A stretch of DNA of 43,190 nucleotides, from positions 1-43,190 of the forward strand of contig VSPN01000020.1 in the NCBI GenBank assembly GCA_009775355.1, in the 5' to 3' direction. Both the position numbers and the translations under genes were made by a program. How positions within the stretch are numbered: position 1 is the stretch's first letter; every line of letters starts with the position of its first letter. Shown piece by piece: positions 6,557 to 15,512 of this stretch. Source of the DNA: Muribaculaceae bacterium. GTDB lineage: Bacteria > Bacteroidota > Bacteroidia > Bacteroidales > Muribaculaceae. The notes beneath the pieces were generated by a model. It worked only from the letters and a program-made list of their open reading frames with translations, was not told the DNA's origin and searched no databases.

Positions 6557-8803
6557 ATGAAACCAATCACTTCGATTGTCATGGCCGCAGCGGCCGTGAC
6601 CGCCCCGGGCTTTGCCTTTGCCCAGACCCCGGAACAGACACTTACAACTCAGGAAGAGACTACGGACTCAATCGCATCGCTTTATGACGAACTCGACGAA
6701 TTTGTAATCACCGCACACAAGGATGTTATAAAATCTGACGGAGCTCGACTCACATACGATCTCGAACAGGATGACACATCCAAAGGCCAGAGCCTTCTCG
6801 ACGCGCTTCGAAAAGTGCCCATGGTCACCGTAGACGGCCAGGACAACATTTACATCAAAGGCAGCCAGAACTTCAAGATATACGTAAACGGCAAAGAAGA
6901 TCCGATGCTTTCGGCAAACGCGTCGAAGGTGCTCAAAGCAATGCCGGCCGAGGCGGTCTCAAAAATAGAGGTCATCACCGAACCCGGCGCAAAGTACGAT
7001 GCCGAAGGAACGGCGGGAATTCTCAATCTCGTCACCGAACGCAAACAGAGCAAAGAGGGCTATACCGGGTCGCTGAGCGCCTCATTCGGGGCACAGAACA
7101 TCGGACTCTCGGCATACGGACGCATAAAGCGGAACAAAGTCACGGCCGACGCCTCGATAAACTATGCCGACAACTCGCTTCAGAAACAAAGCTCTTATCA
7201 GCGGCAGGAGACAATCAACGAGGATTCCGACACACAATACCGGCAGATCTCAGAAATGGATCAGAGCTTTGCATTCGGCTACATCGGAGCAAATGTCAAT
7301 CTGTCATGGGAACCGTCAGACAAGGATCTCATATCTGCCGGAGGCGACATTACCGACATCAACGCCGACGTCCGCAAGCTCGACATGGTCAACCGGTCGT
7401 TCAGCCGCGCGGGAGAGGGTACGTCTCTGTCGCGACAGGCCATCAACGGTACAATGAAGAATCTCGGAGCAAGCGGCAATCTGAGCTACAGAAGACTTCT
7501 CTCCGAGTCCGGCCAGTCACTGACCGCAGCCTACCGATTCAGCTATGGGCGGAATCCGTGGGATCTCGACTATGCGAACACCGTGGAATATGGAGACCTC
7601 AGTCTCCCTGCGGTGCAGAAAAATCTCAGCAGCACATACCAGAGGGAGCATACGGTCACAGCCGACTATGTCAATCCGTTAGCAGAAGGACGACACCGGA
7701 TCGAGGCCGGCGTCAAAGGCATATTCCGCCGCAACTCACTATCGGTCAGACAGCTTTCCGGCCTGACCAAGGAAACCCTTGAAATAAACGAGGACGGCCT
7801 GACCGGACAGATACAGGATGTATACGCAATCTATGCCGCATACAACGGGACCTACGACAAATGGGCACTGACCGGAGGCATCAGGTACGAGCACACACAC
7901 ATGGGACTCGACATCAGGAAAGGGGAATCAGAAGACTTCCGTCGCGATTTCGGAGACGCTGTCCCCAATGCGGCAGTCACATACATGTTCGGACCGGCGG
8001 CCAATCTGCGTCTGGCTTACCAGATGCGCATAAGCAGACCGGCCATTAACCAGCTAAACCCGACACCGTTCAGACTGACCCAAACCTTCGCTCAAGTCGG
8101 AAATCCCGATCTGGAAAGCGAACGATACAACAGCCTCACACTGACATATTCGAACTACGGACCGGTACTCGGCGGCAATATAGCGATAGGATATTCGCAG
8201 TCAAACAACACTATCGAGAACTACAGTTATTTCGATGACGGCGTATGGTTTGACACTTACGGCAATTTCGGAAGAAACAGGAAAGGTGAGATTTCCGGCT
8301 TCCTTAACTGGAATATCAACGCCGACATGTCTCTGTCGGTCAACGGCAGCGTCAATTACACAAGTATCACATCAGACAAGGCCGGTCTCAGCAACAGCGG
8401 GTGGAACGGCAACTATGGTGCAAGTTACAACTATCGCGGTCCATGGAAGATGAAATACACGCTATATGGCGGCCAGTCGACTGGAACAGTCAATCTTCAG
8501 GGATCATGGGGCGGATGGTACTACTACGGCCTCGGAGTGAGCCGAAGTTTCCTCAAGGATGACGCGCTTACAGTAGCGGTCAACGCCGGCAACTTCCTGA
8601 CCAAATACACTGTCTGGAAAGGACACACGAGCACAGCCTCGCAATACTCCCGGACCACAAGCAGAAACCGGTCATGGAATCTTGGCATCACCCTGTCATG
8701 GAACTTCGGGCATCTGAACGATCAGGTGAAAAAGACTGACGCCAATCTCGACAACGATGACAGCAAGAGCACCGGAGGAAAAGGAGGCGGCATCGGCTTG
8801 TGA
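6557..8803 (+). CDS. Outer-membrane beta-barrel protein with TonB-receptor-like plug
   Basis: A 748-residue outer-membrane protein. A signal peptide (1-22, ending AFA) precedes a plug-like domain (about 45-160) with LLDALRKVPMVTVDG and a closing GAKYDAEGTAGILNLVTE segment. A long C-terminal barrel of the OMP_b-brl_3 type follows. The carboxypeptidase-regulatory-like domain often found at the N-terminus of such proteins is missing, and the protein ends in a Gly/Lys-rich tail rather than the usual terminal aromatic residue. It follows the GntR gene by 64 bp and may belong to the same regulon. The ligand is unknown; no SusD-like partner is adjacent. Confidence 0.85.
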   Translation: MKPITSIVMAAAAVTAPGFAFAQTPEQTLTTQEETTDSIASLYDELDEFVITAHKDVIKSDGARLTYDLEQDDTSKGQSLLDALRKVPMVTVDGQDNIYIKGSQNFKIYVNGKEDPMLSANASKVLKAMPAEAVSKIEVITEPGAKYDAEGTAGILNLVTERKQSKEGYTGSLSASFGAQNIGLSAYGRIKRNKVTADASINYADNSLQKQSSYQRQETINEDSDTQYRQISEMDQSFAFGYIGANVNLSWEPSDKDLISAGGDITDINADVRKLDMVNRSFSRAGEGTSLSRQAINGTMKNLGASGNLSYRRLLSESGQSLTAAYRFSYGRNPWDLDYANTVEYGDLSLPAVQKNLSSTYQREHTVTADYVNPLAEGRHRIEAGVKGIFRRNSLSVRQLSGLTKETLEINEDGLTGQIQDVYAIYAAYNGTYDKWALTGGIRYEHTHMGLDIRKGESEDFRRDFGDAVPNAAVTYMFGPAANLRLAYQMRISRPAINQLNPTPFRLTQTFAQVGNPDLESERYNSLTLTYSNYGPVLGGNIAIGYSQSNNTIENYSYFDDGVWFDTYGNFGRNRKGEISGFLNWNINADMSLSVNGSVNYTSITSDKAGLSNSGWNGNYGASYNYRGPWKMKYTLYGGQSTGTVNLQGSWGGWYYYGLGVSRSFLKDDALTVAVNAGNFLTKYTVWKGHTSTASQYSRTTSRNRSWNLGITLSWNFGHLNDQVKKTDANLDNDDSKSTGGKGGGIGL

Positions 8804-8880
8804 CGTCAGACATGACGCCCGGCCGGGATAAAAACATTGCTGTCTCGGCGCAAAACCTTTTTTATTCGGAATAAAATTGC

Positions 8881-8932
8881 TAATTTTGAAAATTAAACAG
8901 CAAGTTCAGGGAACCGGATCATAACGGTTCCC
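8881..8932 (+). promoter_or_regulatory. ftsY promoter -7 box and 5' UTR hairpin
   Basis: TAATTTTG at 8881-8888 fits the -7 element; the -33 region near 8857 is only a T-run. The predicted leader contains a perfect 8-bp hairpin, GGGAACCG (8909-8916) with CGGTTCCC (8925-8932), ending 23 bp before the ftsY start. Confidence 0.55.
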
Positions 8933-8955
8933 CGATCTTACTTAAAACCGATCAG

Positions 8956-9918
8956 ATGGGATTTAAAAGTTTTTTTTCAAGAAAAAAGAAAGAGACCCTC
9001 GACAGCGGCCTCGAAAAGACCAAAGAGGGTGTATGGAGCAAGATATCGCATGCGATAGCCGGGAAAAGCAAGGTAGACGATGACGTACTCGACAACCTTG
9101 AAGAAGCTTTCATCACAAGCGATGTCGGCACAGACACGACCATCAGGATCATCGAGCGGCTTCAGGAGCGCGTGGCCCGCGACAAATATGTGGGCAGCGA
9201 AGAACTCCGCCGGCTTCTTGTAGAAGAGATAAGCGACATGCTCGAAAAACCAGGCGATGAAGATGAACTTGAGGATTTCCATGTAAGAAAGACCGGAGAG
9301 CCATATGTGATCATGGTGGTCGGAGTCAACGGAGTCGGCAAGACAACCACAATAGGCAAACTCGCATACCAATACAAGGAGGCCGGCAACAAGGTCGTGC
9401 TCGGAGCCGCAGACACATTCCGCGCTGCCGCGATCGAACAACTCGACATATGGGGAGAGCGTGTCGGCGTGCCGGTAATCAAGCAGAAAATGGGCAGTGA
9501 TCCCGCAGCCGTGGCCTATGACACTCTTTCTTCGGCCAAGGCACAGGGTGCCGATGTCGTGATAATCGACACGGCAGGACGACTTCACAACAAGATCGGA
9601 CTGATGAACGAGCTGACCAAGATCAAAAATGTCATGAAGCGCGTCGTTCCCGACGCACCTCAGGAGATCCTGCTCGTGCTTGACGGGTCGACAGGCCAGA
9701 ACGCATTCGAGCAGGCTCGGCAGTTTGTGGCGGCAACAGAAGTCAACAACCTCGCTATCACCAAACTTGACGGCACCTCGAAAGGTGGTGTCGTGATCGG
9801 CATAAGCGACCAGTTCAAGATACCCGTAAAATACATAGGACTCGGCGAAGGGAAAGAGGATCTGCAGATCTTCCATTCAGCCGAATTCGTGCGCTCGCTT
9901 TTCGGCGAGGCGATATGA
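8956..9918 (+). CDS. ftsY: Signal recognition particle receptor FtsY
   Basis: A 320-residue GTPase that docks the signal recognition particle and ribosome at the inner membrane for co-translational insertion. A short basic N-terminus leads into the helical N domain (20-100), then the NG GTPase: G1 GVNGVGKTTT at 123-132, the DTFRAAA insertion-box segment, DTAGR, and TKLDGTSKGG. The long acidic A domain of E. coli FtsY is absent, as is usual in Bacteroidetes. The rimO gene follows after 18 bp. In many Bacteroidetes ftsY-rimO directly follows rpmB-rpmG-DUF4295; here those lie 15 kb away. Confidence 0.97.
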   Translation: MGFKSFFSRKKKETLDSGLEKTKEGVWSKISHAIAGKSKVDDDVLDNLEEAFITSDVGTDTTIRIIERLQERVARDKYVGSEELRRLLVEEISDMLEKPGDEDELEDFHVRKTGEPYVIMVVGVNGVGKTTTIGKLAYQYKEAGNKVVLGAADTFRAAAIEQLDIWGERVGVPVIKQKMGSDPAAVAYDTLSSAKAQGADVVIIDTAGRLHNKIGLMNELTKIKNVMKRVVPDAPQEILLVLDGSTGQNAFEQARQFVAATEVNNLAITKLDGTSKGGVVIGISDQFKIPVKYIGLGEGKEDLQIFHSAEFVRSLFGEAI

Positions 9919-9936
9919 GCTTCAACCTCCACGTAG

Positions 9937-11259
9937 ATGGGATATAAGAAAAACCATATAGATATCATCTCGATGGGATGTTCGAAAAATCTCATCGACT
10001 CCGAGCGCATGATACGTCGCCTCGAAGCCAAGGGCTACAGTGTCTGCCACAATCCGGAGACACCGTCAGGCGAATTCGTGATGGTAAACACATGCGGATT
10101 CATCGGCGATGCCAAAGAGGAATCGATCAATCTTCTTCTTGACCTCGCAAGACTCAAGGAAGACAGAGAGATCGGCAAGATAGCCGCGATGGGCTGCCTC
10201 ACACAGCGATACCTTGACGACCTGAGGGTCGAGATGCCCGAAATCGATCTTATATACGGCAAGTTTGACTGGGACCGCTTCATCGACGGTCTGCCTGACC
10301 TCAAGGAGGCTGACCGTCCAGCCCAATGGGAACGGTCACTGACCACCCCGCCGCATTCTGCATACATAAAGATTTCTGAAGGCTGCAACCGTTTCTGCGC
10401 GTTCTGCGCCATTCCGCTGATCACGGGGCGTCACCGCTCACGTCCGGAAGATGAGATTCTTGAAGAAGTAAGAGATCTCGTCGGCAAAGGAGTGAAGGAA
10501 TTCAACGTCATAGCACAGGATCTATCAAGCTACGGACTTGACACTCACAAGGAACACAGACTCGCCTCTCTGATCGACAAAATGGCCGACGTAGACGGTG
10601 TGGAATGGATACGGCTACACTACGCCTATCCGGCAGATTTCCCTATGGACATTCTCGACGTTATGGCACGCAGGAAGAACGTTTGCCGTTATATTGACAT
10701 AGCTCTTCAGCACATTTCAGACTCTCAGCTCACCCGCATGAGACGCCGCATCGACAAGCAGGCTACGCTCGACCTGCTTTCGGAAATAAGACGCCGTGTG
10801 CCGGGCATACGCATACGCACCACTCTGATGGTCGGATTCCCGGGCGAGACTGACGAGGATTTCGCAGAACTGATGGAGTTTGTGCGAACGCAGCGTTTCG
10901 ACCGTATGGGCGCGTTCGCATATTCTGAAGAAGATGACACCTATGCAGCTATGAATTATGAAGACGATGTCTCGGCCGAAGTGAAACAAGACCGGCTTGA
11001 CCGGCTTATGGAACTTCAGCAGCAGATCTCCGAGGAACTAAACGACACAACCATAGGCACTGATGTCAGACTGCTTGTGGATGAATATGAAGATGACACG
11101 GCTATCTGTCGTTCGGAATGGGATTCGCCTGAAGTGGATCTGACTTACCGGGTTACAGGTACGGATGCCGCTCCCGGTGAATTCATAGACGCCACGGTGA
11201 CTGAAGCGATGCCTTTTGATTTCATTGCAGTCGCCAGGCCAATAAAGAGCAACATCTGA
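9937..11259 (+). CDS. rimO: Ribosomal protein S12 methylthiotransferase RimO
   Basis: A 440-residue radical SAM enzyme that methylthiolates the conserved aspartate of ribosomal protein S12. The N-terminal UPF0004 domain supplies Cys15, Cys53 and Cys87 for one 4Fe-4S cluster. The radical SAM core carries the CxxxCxxC triad Cys150, Cys154 and Cys157. A C-terminal TRAM domain (about 370-440) completes the standard architecture. The MGCSKNLIDSE and VNTCGFI signatures favour RimO over the tRNA-modifying relatives MiaB and MtaB. It is in an operon with ftsY upstream and menF 15 bp downstream. Confidence 0.96.
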   Translation: MGYKKNHIDIISMGCSKNLIDSERMIRRLEAKGYSVCHNPETPSGEFVMVNTCGFIGDAKEESINLLLDLARLKEDREIGKIAAMGCLTQRYLDDLRVEMPEIDLIYGKFDWDRFIDGLPDLKEADRPAQWERSLTTPPHSAYIKISEGCNRFCAFCAIPLITGRHRSRPEDEILEEVRDLVGKGVKEFNVIAQDLSSYGLDTHKEHRLASLIDKMADVDGVEWIRLHYAYPADFPMDILDVMARRKNVCRYIDIALQHISDSQLTRMRRRIDKQATLDLLSEIRRRVPGIRIRTTLMVGFPGETDEDFAELMEFVRTQRFDRMGAFAYSEEDDTYAAMNYEDDVSAEVKQDRLDRLMELQQQISEELNDTTIGTDVRLLVDEYEDDTAICRSEWDSPEVDLTYRVTGTDAAPGEFIDATVTEAMPFDFIAVARPIKSNI

Positions 11260-11274
11260 CACTACAGACAAGCT

Positions 11275-12303
11275 ATGAACTGGTTCGCTTACAGACTGCC
11301 GGGAGAAAGCGGCGTGAAGACAGGAAGTTCCGCGACTATCATACGAGGAATCGGAGAAGCCGGATTCGCCATAGCTCCTTTCGACAGAAATCCCGACGGA
11401 TTCATAACTATCCCGGAAGGTCTGACTGATGGAATATTCGAATCTGAAGATGATTCAGTGGGGAGTCTGTATGCATTTCCGGCTGTGAGCACATCCGCCT
11501 CGAAGCATGAGAAGACAGTCATCGCAATAAAAAGACTCATAGATGAAGGCAGACTTCGGAAGTGCGTGGCGGCAAGAGTTATTGTGAGAGAAGACCGGAT
11601 CGACCTCCACGATACATTCCTGTCGCTTTGCGAAGCATATCCAGAAGCATTTGTGTTCTGTTTCCACACATCAGTGACCGGTACGTGGATAGGCGCGAGC
11701 CCGGAGACACTGCTTATCAAAAAAGGAGACTCCCTGATCTCAATGGCACTTGCCGGAACCCGACCTGCGGGAACAAACGGAGAGTGGGACAAAAAGAATA
11801 TCGAAGAACAGCGGATAGTATCAGGTTTCATATCAGACAAACTGATTGAAAACGGATTCATGCCGCATCCGGGCAACACCCACACATACACCGCCGGCCC
11901 TGTGGAGCATATACGTACAGTCTTCACCGCTCGTGATGCGGTGTCTGACAAGGATGCTTGTCTCCACAAGGCTCTCAAGACAGCATTTGACCTCTCCCCC
12001 ACACCGGCCCTCGCCGGTTATCCACGCCCCGAGTCTATGAAAGCTATTAAGGCATACGAGGATTTCGAGCGCGGCTATTACGGTGGTTTCTGCGGACCGG
12101 TGACTGCCGGCGGAGACTTCAGCTTCTTTGTCAACCTGAGATCAGCAAGGATTCTTCCCGACCGGCTGTGTGTGTACGCCGGAGGCGGGATCATGAAAGA
12201 TTCAGATCCAATGTCGGAATGGGAAGAGACCGAAAGAAAAGCGCAGACATGCCTCGGAAGAATACAGACAGACAACAGATCCAGTAATAAAAAACAGAAA
12301 TAA
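11275..12303 (+). CDS. menF: Isochorismate synthase
   Basis: A 342-residue chorismate-binding enzyme converting chorismate to isochorismate, the entry to menaquinone synthesis. The C-terminal two-thirds contain the family motifs: GASPETL, the GTRPAG loop near residue 160, EQRIVS, an HIRT-type segment, SPTPALAGYPR and ERGYYGGFCG. It is shorter than enterobacterial MenF (about 430), with a reduced N-terminal part, as in other Bacteroidetes. A siderophore or salicylate role is possible in principle, but MenD, MenB, MenC and MenE in the same window favour menaquinone. It is read with ftsY-rimO and lies 22 kb away from menD. Confidence 0.88.
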   Translation: MNWFAYRLPGESGVKTGSSATIIRGIGEAGFAIAPFDRNPDGFITIPEGLTDGIFESEDDSVGSLYAFPAVSTSASKHEKTVIAIKRLIDEGRLRKCVAARVIVREDRIDLHDTFLSLCEAYPEAFVFCFHTSVTGTWIGASPETLLIKKGDSLISMALAGTRPAGTNGEWDKKNIEEQRIVSGFISDKLIENGFMPHPGNTHTYTAGPVEHIRTVFTARDAVSDKDACLHKALKTAFDLSPTPALAGYPRPESMKAIKAYEDFERGYYGGFCGPVTAGGDFSFFVNLRSARILPDRLCVYAGGGIMKDSDPMSEWEETERKAQTCLGRIQTDNRSSNKKQK

Positions 12304-12326
12304 CACAAACCTTAAATAAAGTGATT

Positions 12327-14369
12327 ATGAACATCAAGACAACAATGACAACGGCCATGTGCCTCGCTCTCGGAATCGGCGTCATGCCGGCTCTGGCACA
12401 GGAGCACACCAAGAGTCTTAATGTGAAGGGAATTGACCACAGCATCCCCGCACAGAAAGATTTCTATCACCATGTAAACACAACCTGGCAGAAAGATCAT
12501 CCTCTGACAGCCGAATACTCGCGCTACGGCCAGTTCAACATTCTCAACGATTCGAGCAACAACCGCATACAACGTATTGTAACCGGTCTTGCGGCTACAA
12601 ACCCACAGCCCGGCACGAACGCATTCAAGATCGCGACCATTTACGAACAGGGCATGGATTCCATCCGCCGCAACCGCGAGGGCGCGGCACCGATCAAGGC
12701 GAAACTCGCTAAAATCGAGAACACTCGTCCTGAAGAAATGGGAGACCTTTTCCGCTACATGCACCGTTACGAGAGCTCCCCCCTTTTCGGTGTCGGCATG
12801 ATGGAGAATCTTGCCAACAGCAAGGAATATGCGCTCTATGTCAGCAGCGGCGGACTCGGACTCGGCGACCGCGACTACTACCTGCTCAACGACAAGCGCA
12901 ACAAAGAGGTGCGCAACGCCTACATCAAACTCATCGAGACCGACATGCAGCTTGCAGGCTACAGCAAGAAAGACGCGAAGCGCATCGCGAAAAATGTGAT
13001 CAAGATCGAGACACTTCTTGCCGACTCGACCTGGACTCGTGAGCAGAGCCGCAACATTCCGGCCATGTACAATCCCCGCACGATTGCACAGATCGAGGAG
13101 CTATATCCCAACCTGCCAGTTCGCGACATGATCAAGGATATGGGCATTGAGGTTCCCGAAATGCTCATAGTAACCGAGCTCAACACTGTAAAGCAGGCCG
13201 ACAACCTGATGAAGAGCCTTACCGACCGCGAGAAGAAAGACCTTTATATTTGGGATATCGTCTCGGGAGCGTCCCGCTATCTCAGCGATGACTTCGCAAA
13301 AGCATCGTTCGAGTTCAACAAGGTTATGTCGGGTGTGCAGCAGGAGCGTCCGAGATGGAAGAAATCACTTAGCACCGTAGAAGGCGTGATGGGTGAAGGT
13401 CTCGGCGAACTCTACGTGGAGAAATACTTCCCCGAAAGCTCGAAAATATATATGGAAGGTCTTGTGGAGAATCTCCGCAAAGCACTCGGCAAGCACATCA
13501 TGCATCTCCCCTGGATGACTGACGACACGAAGTTCGAAGCTCTCAAGAAACTCAACTCCATTACTGTCAAGATCGGTTATCCCGACAAATGGAAAGACTA
13601 TTCGCTTCTTGCCATCGACCCCGCTCTCAGCTACTACGAGAACATGCACAACGCTGGTCTCTGGGCATTCGACCGCCAGATGGAGAAATGGGGCAAGCCT
13701 GTTGACCGCTCCGAGTGGGGCATGACTCCCCAGACCATCAACGCGTATTACAACCCGATGAACAACGAGATCGTATTCCCCGCCGGCATACTTCAGGCCC
13801 CCTTCTATGATCCTGAATCGAGCGATGCTGAAAACTACGGCGGCATCGGTGTCGTGATCGGACATGAACTCACACACGGCTTTGACGACCAGGGATGCAA
13901 CTTCGATGCCGACGGCAACATGATCAACTGGTGGACTGCAGAAGATAAAGAGGCATTCGATTCGCTCACCAAAGGTCTTGTCGACCAGTTCAGCGCAGTC
14001 GAGGTTCTTCCCGGCCTGAATGCCAACGGCCAGTACACACTCGGAGAGAATATCGCCGATCAGGGCGGTCTCCGCGTTGCATACACGGCATTCCTCGATT
14101 CCCAGAAGAAAAAAGGCGTTGACATCACTACAGAGAAGATCGACGGTCTTGATCCGACACAGGTGTTCTACATGAACTTCGCCAATCTCTGGGCCACTAA
14201 CATCCGCGACGAGGAAATCCGCAATCTCACCACAGGCGACGTGCACTCTCTCGGCATCAACCGTGTCAACGTTTCGCTCAAAAACATCGAGCCCTTCTTC
14301 AAGGCATTTGACGTGAAAGAAGGCGATGAGATGTTCCGTCCCGAATCAGAGCGCGTCATAATCTGGTAA
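12327..14369 (+). CDS. Secreted M13-family zinc metallopeptidase (PepO/neprilysin-like)
   Basis: A 680-residue exported endopeptidase, probably periplasmic or surface-located and acting on peptides. The signal peptide (1-25) ends ALA-Q. The N-terminal M13 domain is followed by the catalytic domain with HELTH at 513-517 and the third zinc ligand Glu574 in the motif ENIAD. The start is placed at ATG 12327; a GTG two codons upstream is in frame but less likely. The usual M13 C-terminal ending (VNVSLKN then PESERVIIW) is present, so it is full length. It follows menF by 23 bp with no separate promoter, and ends at the bidirectional terminator at 14395. Confidence 0.93.
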   Translation: MNIKTTMTTAMCLALGIGVMPALAQEHTKSLNVKGIDHSIPAQKDFYHHVNTTWQKDHPLTAEYSRYGQFNILNDSSNNRIQRIVTGLAATNPQPGTNAFKIATIYEQGMDSIRRNREGAAPIKAKLAKIENTRPEEMGDLFRYMHRYESSPLFGVGMMENLANSKEYALYVSSGGLGLGDRDYYLLNDKRNKEVRNAYIKLIETDMQLAGYSKKDAKRIAKNVIKIETLLADSTWTREQSRNIPAMYNPRTIAQIEELYPNLPVRDMIKDMGIEVPEMLIVTELNTVKQADNLMKSLTDREKKDLYIWDIVSGASRYLSDDFAKASFEFNKVMSGVQQERPRWKKSLSTVEGVMGEGLGELYVEKYFPESSKIYMEGLVENLRKALGKHIMHLPWMTDDTKFEALKKLNSITVKIGYPDKWKDYSLLAIDPALSYYENMHNAGLWAFDRQMEKWGKPVDRSEWGMTPQTINAYYNPMNNEIVFPAGILQAPFYDPESSDAENYGGIGVVIGHELTHGFDDQGCNFDADGNMINWWTAEDKEAFDSLTKGLVDQFSAVEVLPGLNANGQYTLGENIADQGGLRVAYTAFLDSQKKKGVDITTEKIDGLDPTQVFYMNFANLWATNIRDEEIRNLTTGDVHSLGINRVNVSLKNIEPFFKAFDVKEGDEMFRPESERVIIW

Positions 14370-14394
14370 CGCACCAATCCAGCATAACGACAAC

Positions 14395-14425
14395 AAAGAG
14401 GCCCGGAGTTGATCCGGGCCTCTTT
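14395..14425. terminator. Bidirectional terminator between the M13 peptidase and prs
   Basis: AAAGAGGCCCGGA (14395-14407) pairs perfectly with TCCGGGCCTCTTT (14413-14425) around a 5-base loop. T-rich sequence follows on the plus strand. It sits between convergent genes and can serve both. Confidence 0.92.
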
Positions 14426-14461
14426 ATTATTGCCTTGCTTGTCACTGTCTGACAGACATCT

Positions 14462-15406
14462 TTATTTGAAAAGATACTGCGAGGATATTGACTGGTTATT
14501 GTGGATACGACGGATCGTATCGGCAAAAAGTTTCGCGACAGGAAGGACGGTAGCTTTGCTGTTGTCGCGGACATATGGAATCGAGTCAGTGAAGATGATC
14601 TCTTCGAGCCCGGACTCTTTTACTCTGTCAGTGGCAGGATCGCTCATCACCGCGTGACTGCAGAGTGCACGCACGGATCTCGCACCATGTTCGAGAAGAA
14701 GGTCGGCCGATTTGGTGATCGTACCTGCGGTATCGACTATGTCGTCGACAAGAATCACATTCTTGTCCTTTACATCGCCGATCACAGTCATCGTGGCTAT
14801 CACATTGGCTTTGGCGCGGGTCTTGTGGCAGAGCACGAGAGGCACATCGAAATATTTGGCATAGGAGTTGGCTCTTTTCGCACCGCCTACATCAGGCGAC
14901 GCAATAACCATATCCTTCAGCTTGAGGCTCTCGATATAGGGGATGAATATCGAGGATGCGTAAAGATGATCGACCGGGACATTGAAGAAACCCTGGATCT
15001 GATCCGCGTGAAGATCCATGGTGATCAGGCGGGTAATGCCGGCCGCAGTCAGCATGTCGGCCACGAGTTTGGCAGCGATCGACACGCGGGGTTTGTCCTT
15101 GCGGTCCTGACGCGCCCATCCGAAATAAGGAACAACCGCTATTATCGAGCCTGCCGAAGCACGCTTGGCCGCATCGATCATAAGAAGAAGTTCCATCAGA
15201 TTGTCTGACGTCGGGAAAGTTGACTGTACAAGATAAACTTCAGAGCCTCGGATCGACTCCTCGAAGCCTACTTCAAATTCACCATCGGCAAAACGCTCTT
15301 TTTTCATTTTGCCCATTTCGATGCCGAGTTCCTTGCAGATGCTCTCTCCGAGATAGCGGGAAGCTTCACCTGCGAATACCTTTATCGGCGGAAGGTTGCT
15401 GTTCAT
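14462..15406 (-). CDS. prs: Ribose-phosphate pyrophosphokinase
   Basis: A 314-residue cytoplasmic enzyme making PRPP from ribose 5-phosphate and ATP, for nucleotide, NAD, histidine and tryptophan synthesis. Visible motifs are the N-terminal KVFAGEASRYLGE segment, the catalytic-loop and DLHADQIQGFF regions, and the PRPP-binding LVDDIVDTAGT loop. The length is typical of class I PRPP synthases. It ends close to the terminator shared with the M13 gene. A -7-like TAATTTTG on the minus strand at 15490-15483 suggests its own promoter in the gap after the GH13 gene. Confidence 0.97.
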   Translation of the reverse strand: MNSNLPPIKVFAGEASRYLGESICKELGIEMGKMKKERFADGEFEVGFEESIRGSEVYLVQSTFPTSDNLMELLLMIDAAKRASAGSIIAVVPYFGWARQDRKDKPRVSIAAKLVADMLTAAGITRLITMDLHADQIQGFFNVPVDHLYASSIFIPYIESLKLKDMVIASPDVGGAKRANSYAKYFDVPLVLCHKTRAKANVIATMTVIGDVKDKNVILVDDIVDTAGTITKSADLLLEHGARSVRALCSHAVMSDPATDRVKESGLEEIIFTDSIPYVRDNSKATVLPVAKLFADTIRRIHNNQSISSQYLFK

Positions 15407-15482
15407 ATCCGATATATGATGTTGGTTAGTCTGCTACCGTTGGCAGGCGGACCGGCAATCAGGCCGATCCCCATTTACAGTG

Positions 15483-15490
15483 CAAAATTA
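15483..15490 (-). promoter_or_regulatory. -7 element of the prs promoter
   Basis: Minus-strand TAATTTTGC lies 77 bp upstream of the prs start. I see no clear -33 TTTG at the right distance, so the call rests on the -7 box and its position in the only gap. Confidence 0.45.
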
Positions 15491-15512
15491 GAAATTAATT
15501 TTCTATTTCGCG

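Noticed and set aside
8977..9876. A 299-codon open frame on the minus strand
   Set aside because: It lies fully inside ftsY, whose product has every GTPase motif; the opposite-strand translation has no recognisable domain and reflects codon bias.
13365..14246. A 293-codon minus-strand open frame
   Set aside because: It is antisense to the catalytic part of the M13 peptidase gene with HELTH and ENIAD; it has no promoter or domain of its own.
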